Both the position numbers and the translations under genes were made by a program. DNA of 64,000 nucleotides from Gemmatimonadota bacterium (GTDB taxonomy: Bacteria > Gemmatimonadota > Gemmatimonadetes > Longimicrobiales > Gaopeijiaceae), in assembly GCA_040882465.1 (NCBI GenBank), contig JBBEBG010000009.1:1-64000 (forward strand), given 5' to 3'. Of this stretch, positions 59,957 to 64,000 are shown one piece after another. The number at the start of each line of letters is the position of its first letter. The first letter of the stretch is position 1. The notes under the pieces were generated by a model, which was not told the DNA's origin, did not search any database, and worked only from the letters and a program-made list of their open reading frames with translations.

Positions 59957-60157
59957 TCATGAAGCTCTTTTCCACCGCCCGAACGGAAGGGTTGGAGACG
60001 CAGGGAGCTTTTCGCCGTATACAAAGGCGCGGAGACCCGCCTTCAGCGACTCCGTCTTCGGGGTCCACCCGCCGTGCGCGATCACGATTCCGGGGACCTC
60101 GTCCGTCCGCTCACCGCGCCCCCTGATTCCGGTCCCCAGGTTCTTCTCCATCGCCAT
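59957..60157 (-). CDS. Candidate small protein (66 aa) ahead of a terminator
   Basis: A 67-codon ORF with an exceptionally strong ribosome-binding site (GGAGGAGGGGAAG directly before ATG). The product starts MAMEKNLGTGIRGRGERTDE and contains VPGIVIAHGGWTPKTESLKAG and a basic C-terminus (FGRWKRAS). It has no membrane segment or known motif. A clean intrinsic terminator 62 bp after the stop supports a real transcript. Whether the peptide matters or the RNA does is not clear. Confidence 0.4.
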   Translation of the reverse strand: MAMEKNLGTGIRGRGERTDEVPGIVIAHGGWTPKTESLKAGLRAFVYGEKLPASPTLPFGRWKRAS

Positions 60158-60433
60158 CTTCCCCTCCTCCGTGGCCCCAGGTTTCGATCCGTCCTTCAAG
60201 GATCTCTCTGGCGGCTGCATCCTGCCGCCATGACCAGTGAGAAGTGCAGCATGTGTGCCACCGGAGTCCAAGCGTATAATCCATTGGCATTTTGTTATTT
60301 ACAACTTTCACATGGAGTCGCCTTTCTTCTTGTTCGTGTCTGATTGACTACGGAATGTGTGTACCTACGACACACCATCGGCCATGGCGAAGGGGGATGC
60401 GTCCGTGGGGAGGTGCCCGGCTCCCAGCTTCTC
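60158..60433. other. Gap with an AT-rich patch
   Basis: 276 bp between two minus-strand genes. Bases about 60273-60350 are markedly AT-rich for this genome and may hold the promoter of the small ORF at 59957-60157. A plus-strand mini-ORF (60230-60343, with a CSMC motif) has no ribosome-binding site. GTGTGT and ACACAC form a short inverted repeat near 60357-60375. Confidence 0.4.
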
Positions 60434-60790
60434 TCAGGAGGGACGAGTTTCCGGAGTGCGGACGGGGCGGGACCGCCGGAGGAGCTCGATCAGATCTTCG
60501 TCGTGCAACTCGTCGAGAGAGGTCGCCACGGTGAGCCCCTCCCTCGGCGCCACTTCGGGCCCTTCCACTCGGTCGAAGTGAACGAGGAGGAGGGGCGCCC
60601 CACGGTCGACGCCCGATCCACTGCGCGTCGCGCCGGCTTCGCGCACCGTCCAGCGCTCGGCTTCCGATTCGACGATGCGGGGCGGCGGTTCGGCCGGGAC
60701 TTCCGGAGGCGGTGCCGGCTCGGCCTGCATGAGGGAGCGGACCGGCGTCGGCCGCGGCGCTTGGCTGGGTTCGCCGGCGGGAAGTGTCAC
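60434..60790 (-). CDS. Small soluble protein of unknown function
   Basis: 118 residues starting with GTG at 60790; GAGGTGAT 3-5 nt upstream is a strong ribosome-binding site. A proline-rich N-terminus (about 1-38) is followed by a compact domain: IVESEAERWTVREAGATRSG, then GAPLLLVHFDRVEGPEVAPRE and SLDELHDEDLIELLRRSRP. The WxV-x-LLLVxF-x-(L/I)xxLxxELLxLLRRSRP type of ending appears conserved in my impression of related genomes, but no family name is known. It is divergent from the acyl-CoA synthetase homologue, with 198 bp between them. Confidence 0.6.
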   Translation of the reverse strand: MTLPAGEPSQAPRPTPVRSLMQAEPAPPPEVPAEPPPRIVESEAERWTVREAGATRSGSGVDRGAPLLLVHFDRVEGPEVAPREGLTVATSLDELHDEDLIELLRRSRPVRTPETRPS

Positions 60791-60988
60791 AGGATCACCT
60801 CTGGGGAGTCGGGGCCACCCCGAAAGATGAGGGGAAGGGGAAGGGCCTCCAACCCCGATCGTCTCGGCCCCGGGCCCGCCCCGCTCTGGAGATGCCTCGG
60901 AGGGGTGGTTACACTTTTTGCGCTTGGGGACCCCACGCCCCCCACCAATCCCTCCCTTCTGCCCCCGAAAGGTCACGACTCGGTCCCG

Positions 60989-63136
60989 ATGACTTCCTCG
61001 CTTCGCCCGCTCTTCGAGCCGCGCACTCTGGCGCTGATCGGCGCGAGCCGGACCCCCGGAACCATCGGATGGCAGATTCTCGACAATCTCGTGCGCCACG
61101 GTTTTCTGGGGACGGTCTATCCCGTGAATCCGGGTGCCCGCTCCGTGCATTCGTTTCCGGCGTGGCGATCCGTCCGGGAGATCCCGGTCGAGGTGGACCT
61201 CGCCATCGTCGTCGTTCCGGGTGAGTCGGTTCTCAAAGTCGTGGACGAGTGCGCGGCCAAGGGAATCACCTCCATCGTCGTAATCTCGGCCGGATTCCGG
61301 GAGGAGGGCGCCGAGGGTGCGCGCCGCGAGCGCGAGCTCGTGGATCTCACGCGCCGCTATGAGATGCGGATGGTGGGGCCCAACTGCATGGGGGTTCTGA
61401 ACACCGACCCGGGCGTCTCCATGAACGCGACCTTCGCGCCGACCATGCCGCCCCCCGGCCCCATCAGCTTCCTCTCGCAGTCCGGCGCGCTCGGGGTCAC
61501 GATCCTGGACTACGCGGCCGAATACGGAATCGGGATCCGCCAGTTCGTCTCCGTCGGCAACCGCCCGGACGTGAGTGGAAACGACCTTCTGGAGTACTGG
61601 GAATCCGATCCCGAGACGAGGGTCATCCTCATGTATCTCGAGACCTTCGGAAACCCCCGTCGGTTCACCCGCATCGCCCGGAGAGTCGCGCGGAAAAAGC
61701 CGATCGTGGTCGTGCGACCGGGGCGGCCGGCGGCTCGGGAGGGCCAGCGCGCCCGCTCCCAAACGGCGGCTCTCGCCGGGGCGGACGCCGCCGCCGGTGC
61801 CCTCCTCGCCCAGTGCGGCGTGCACCGCGCCTATTCGGTCGAGGAGCTCTTCGACCTCGCCATGGCCTTCGGAGCCCTCGCCCCTCCCCGCGGGAACCGC
61901 GTGGGGATCGTGACGAACGCGGGCGGTCCCGGGGCAATCATCGCAGACGGATGCGAGGCCGAGGGGCTCACGGTCGCCGAGCTCGGGCCCGCGAGCCGCC
62001 GAGAGATCGCCGCCCTCGTGCGAGGAGAGGGTCAGGTAGAGAATCCGGTTCACATGGGGCCGGCCACCTCCGCCGAGGACTATGGCGTCGCGCTGGACCA
62101 CGTCCTGGGCGACCCGGGCGTGGACGCGGCGATCGCGGCCTTCGTTCCGCCTCTCGGCGCGCGCCAGGAAAGCCTCGCCCAGAGCGTCGTGCGCGCCGCC
62201 CGGAACCACCCGGAGACGCCCGTGCTCGCAGTTCTCATGAGCCGCCACGGGCTGACCGAGAGGCGGGCGGAGCTCCAGGCGGCCGGCATTCCGGTCTACA
62301 TCTTTCCGGAGTCGGCCGCGCGCGCGCTCGCGGCACTCTGTCGCCACGGGCGATGGCTCGAACGGCCGGTCCAGGCTGCCGCGACCTTCGCGGTGGACGT
62401 CCAGGGCATCCAGGTCCTCCTCGACAAGGCTCTCGGGGCGGGGCGGACGGCCCTCCGCGCCTTGGAAACACTCGACGTTCTCGAGGCTTACGGGATCCCG
62501 ACCCGGAGGCCCATCCCCATCGCCTCGGCCGAGGAGGCCGTGGGGGCCGCGGAAAGGCTGGGTTACCCGGTGGTCCTCAAGGCCTTTTCCCCCCAAATTG
62601 GATATGGTGGAGACGCGGATCCCCCCCTTTCTCCGCTCCGGGATCCGGGGAGGGTTCGAGACGAGTATCAGAGGCTGGCGGGGCGCGCGGCGAGCGGGAA
62701 TGGCGAAGAGGCCGCCGAGCTTTTCATCGCGCCGGTCCCGGCCGGGGGGCGGGAGCTGTTCCTTGGAATGACGACGAACCCGGATTTCGGGCCGGTCCTT
62801 TCCTTCGGACTTGGCGGCGTTCATGCCGAAACGCTCCGGGACGTCGCATTCCGCATCCCCCCGGTCACGGAGAGGGACGCCGAGGAAATGATCGGCTCGA
62901 TCCGAAGCTTCCCCCTCCTGGATGGGTCCCGCGGGGAACCGCGCGTCCGGATTGACGCGATCGTCGAGGCGCTTCAGCGCCTCTCGCAGCTGGTGCAGGA
63001 TCATCCGTCCATCGCGGAGGTGGATGTGAATCCCCTCCTCGCGACCGCAGAGGGAGTGAGTGTGTTGGACGCCCGAATCGGAATCGCCGCTCCCGCGCCC
63101 GAACAATCCGTGAGAAGCGGTGTTTCGGAGCCCTGA
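60989..63136 (+). CDS. ADP-forming acyl-CoA synthetase homologue lacking both phosphohistidines
   Basis: 715 residues in the alpha-beta fused order of ADP-forming acetyl-CoA synthetases: CoA-binding domain (LFEPRTLALIGASRTPGTIGWQ), ligase domains (VGPNCMGVLNT, FLSQSGALGVTILDYAAE, FVSVGNRPDVSGNDLLEY) and an ATP-grasp C-terminus (about 480-715). The phosphohistidine loop of the alpha part, normally SHTG, reads RSQTAALAG (Gln258). In the ATP-grasp part the usual LHK-DVGG-type loop is replaced by PQIGYGGDADPP. Both His needed for phosphoryl transfer are thus missing. A regulatory or acyltransferase-type role, as for the degenerate synthetase domain of protein acetyltransferases, is possible. The start has no clear ribosome-binding site. 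Confidence 0.85.
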   Translation: MTSSLRPLFEPRTLALIGASRTPGTIGWQILDNLVRHGFLGTVYPVNPGARSVHSFPAWRSVREIPVEVDLAIVVVPGESVLKVVDECAAKGITSIVVISAGFREEGAEGARRERELVDLTRRYEMRMVGPNCMGVLNTDPGVSMNATFAPTMPPPGPISFLSQSGALGVTILDYAAEYGIGIRQFVSVGNRPDVSGNDLLEYWESDPETRVILMYLETFGNPRRFTRIARRVARKKPIVVVRPGRPAAREGQRARSQTAALAGADAAAGALLAQCGVHRAYSVEELFDLAMAFGALAPPRGNRVGIVTNAGGPGAIIADGCEAEGLTVAELGPASRREIAALVRGEGQVENPVHMGPATSAEDYGVALDHVLGDPGVDAAIAAFVPPLGARQESLAQSVVRAARNHPETPVLAVLMSRHGLTERRAELQAAGIPVYIFPESAARALAALCRHGRWLERPVQAAATFAVDVQGIQVLLDKALGAGRTALRALETLDVLEAYGIPTRRPIPIASAEEAVGAAERLGYPVVLKAFSPQIGYGGDADPPLSPLRDPGRVRDEYQRLAGRAASGNGEEAAELFIAPVPAGGRELFLGMTTNPDFGPVLSFGLGGVHAETLRDVAFRIPPVTERDAEEMIGSIRSFPLLDGSRGEPRVRIDAIVEALQRLSQLVQDHPSIAEVDVNPLLATAEGVSVLDARIGIAAPAPEQSVRSGVSEP

Positions 63137-63145
63137 GGGCCGCCC

Positions 63146-63508
63146 ATGGGAAAATACGACGATATCTCCGAGTCTCGACTTCGAGCGGATTTGGTGGCCT
63201 TTGCCCGGCTCATCCTTCGATTGGATTCAGAGGACGGGGTCCTCACCTCCCCTGCGGACCTCCAGCGCCTGCTCGGAGATCTTCGCCAGAAGCTCTTCGC
63301 CTACGAAGTGCGACGAAGCCGGCTGGCCACCGATCCGCCGGGGGAGTTTGAAGGAGCGGAGAGCCGGGGGTCCGCACGAGTTACGGAAGCCGAGGATCCC
63401 GTTCTCAAGGAATCGCTGAAGGTCGTGCGCGAGGCGCTCCGCAGGAGCGAGGAGATGGTGCGCGAATGGGATGGAGTCCCACCCGAGGAGGACGACGAGC
63501 GTGAGTGA
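63146..63508 (+). CDS. Hypothetical helical protein
   Basis: 120 residues, highly charged and helical (ISESRLRADLVAFARLILRLD, LQRLLGDLRQKLFAYEVRRSRL, LKESLKVVREALRRSEEMVREW), with an acidic tail. It has no signal, membrane segment or known motif. It starts 9 bp after the synthetase homologue and overlaps the next gene by 8 bp, so it forms a unit with both. No function can be assigned. Confidence 0.7.
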   Translation: MGKYDDISESRLRADLVAFARLILRLDSEDGVLTSPADLQRLLGDLRQKLFAYEVRRSRLATDPPGEFEGAESRGSARVTEAEDPVLKESLKVVREALRRSEEMVREWDGVPPEEDDERE

Positions 63509-63974
63509 CGTCTCCCTCCCCTCCGATCGGGCCGCCGTCTGCGTCCAGCTCCTCCGGCAACAGGATCGGGCACTTCAGCTCCTTCAGCAGGCCCGGATGG
63601 AAACCGATGCGCCGGTCACCCGGTCGCTCCTCGCCCGGATCCGTGGTCAGGCGTCGGACGAGGTGGAGGCAGGTTTGAATCAGGCCGCCGACACCCTCGG
63701 GACCGCGATCCAGGCCGTGCAGTACTGCCAATCCGAGCTCCGCCGCGAGCTCATCACCGCTCGCGGCAAGCCCTCGTCCGCAGTGCGAGACGAGCTCCCT
63801 GCCGCCCTCGCGAGATTCCTCGCCGAGCGGGCGAGCGCCCCTGGCTTCTCCTACGAGACCGCGCACGACCCCGTGCGCGGCTGGGTCGTCCACTGGAAGC
63901 AGGTCACGGCGGACGGAACCGTGCGGGGAGCGGGCCACCTCTGCGAGCGCCCCCACGCCTGGTTGGACGAATAA
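63501..63974 (+). CDS. Hypothetical helical protein
   Basis: 157 residues from a GTG at 63501, preceded by GGAGG; the start overlaps the stop of the upstream gene. It is helical and soluble (SDRAAVCVQLLRQQDRALQLLQQARME, EAGLNQAADTLGTAIQAVQYCQSELRRELI), followed by a short strand-rich end (GWVVHWKQVTADGTVRGAGHLCERPHAWLDE). The final CERPHAW is a recognisable but unnamed pattern. No function can be assigned. Confidence 0.7.
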   Translation: MSDVSLPSDRAAVCVQLLRQQDRALQLLQQARMETDAPVTRSLLARIRGQASDEVEAGLNQAADTLGTAIQAVQYCQSELRRELITARGKPSSAVRDELPAALARFLAERASAPGFSYETAHDPVRGWVVHWKQVTADGTVRGAGHLCERPHAWLDE

Positions 63975-64000
63975 CCGGCGGGCACGGCGAAGTGGCGTGA

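Noticed and set aside
60230-60343. 37-codon plus-strand ORF with a CSMC motif
   Set aside because: No ribosome-binding site, atypical codons and an AT-rich context; it is more likely promoter or spacer DNA.
60434-63106. An 890-codon open frame on the minus strand opposite the acyl-CoA synthetase homologue
   Set aside because: Only its last 118 codons (60434-60790) look like protein and have their own start; the rest mirrors the plus-strand gene.
1-64000. CRISPR arrays, rRNA, insertion sequences, prophage or plasmid origin
   Set aside because: No regularly spaced repeats, rRNA-like sequence, transposase/integrase motifs or iterons were found by reading both strands.

Overview
The window is a GC-rich bacterial chromosome segment from a diderm. 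The best fit is Gemmatimonadota or a close relative. This rests on a PadR regulator next to a large duplicated MacB-type permease, a very large SprA-like outer-membrane protein beside LptF/LptG permeases, TonB-plug-like and PQQ-dehydrogenase-like secreted proteins, and many short secreted proteins of unknown function. No rRNA, tRNA, CRISPR array, phage module or insertion sequence was recognised. Genes are densely packed, and many neighbours overlap by ATGA, GTGA or TGATG junctions.

Layout. 1-5600: the end of a holin-like membrane protein; an ATP/ADP-translocase-like transporter whose 5' end and upstream region are duplicated as a 476-bp direct repeat around a 1.5-kb insert; then amtB-glnK. 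5600-11640: an NHL-repeat protein, small ORFs, a MauG-like dihaem peroxidase, and a padR-permease pair behind an inverted repeat. 11780-14650: an ECF42-type sigma factor with two DGPF/YCII proteins. 14800-22620: a sulfur-assimilation block, with moeB/moeZ-like, an unknown coupled protein, sulfite reductase, cysH and a sirohydrochlorin chelatase on the minus strand, then cobA and a ferredoxin. 22800-33600: three tandem secreted paralogues, a PEBP protein, a dihaem cytochrome with a beta-propeller, a winged-helix regulator with a dehydrogenase, an M28 peptidase with a TolB-like lipoprotein, and a secreted EF-hand-like protein with a PQQ-type sugar dehydrogenase. 33700-41300: LemA, an M48 protease, pilC-pilT-pilB and a double-HhH protein. 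41300-53840: SprA-like, lptF-lptG, a DapF homologue, aminopeptidase P, a phosphodiester glycosidase and a small barrel-like protein. 53800-59800: a seven-gene unit of ECF sigma factor, membrane protein, CnrX/Spy-like sensor, MacB ATPase, MacA, MacB permease and CPBP protease. 59850-64000: small proteins and a degenerate ADP-forming acyl-CoA synthetase homologue.

The strongest discovery candidate is the cysH leader. A promoter at the end of the chelatase gene reads into a 27-codon peptide with two runs of three Cys codons. A protector hairpin, a candidate antiterminator pairing and a strong intrinsic terminator follow, ending 22 nt before the cysH start. This has the layout of a transcription attenuator that senses charged Cys-tRNA and would control sulfate/sulfite reduction.

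Other notable points are a DapF homologue with serine at both catalytic cysteine positions, an acyl-CoA synthetase homologue lacking both phosphohistidines, a PII protein without the uridylylated tyrosine, inverted repeats overlapping the promoters of two regulators, and the sigma/sensor/efflux unit. All functions are inferred from reading motifs by eye. No database search was run.
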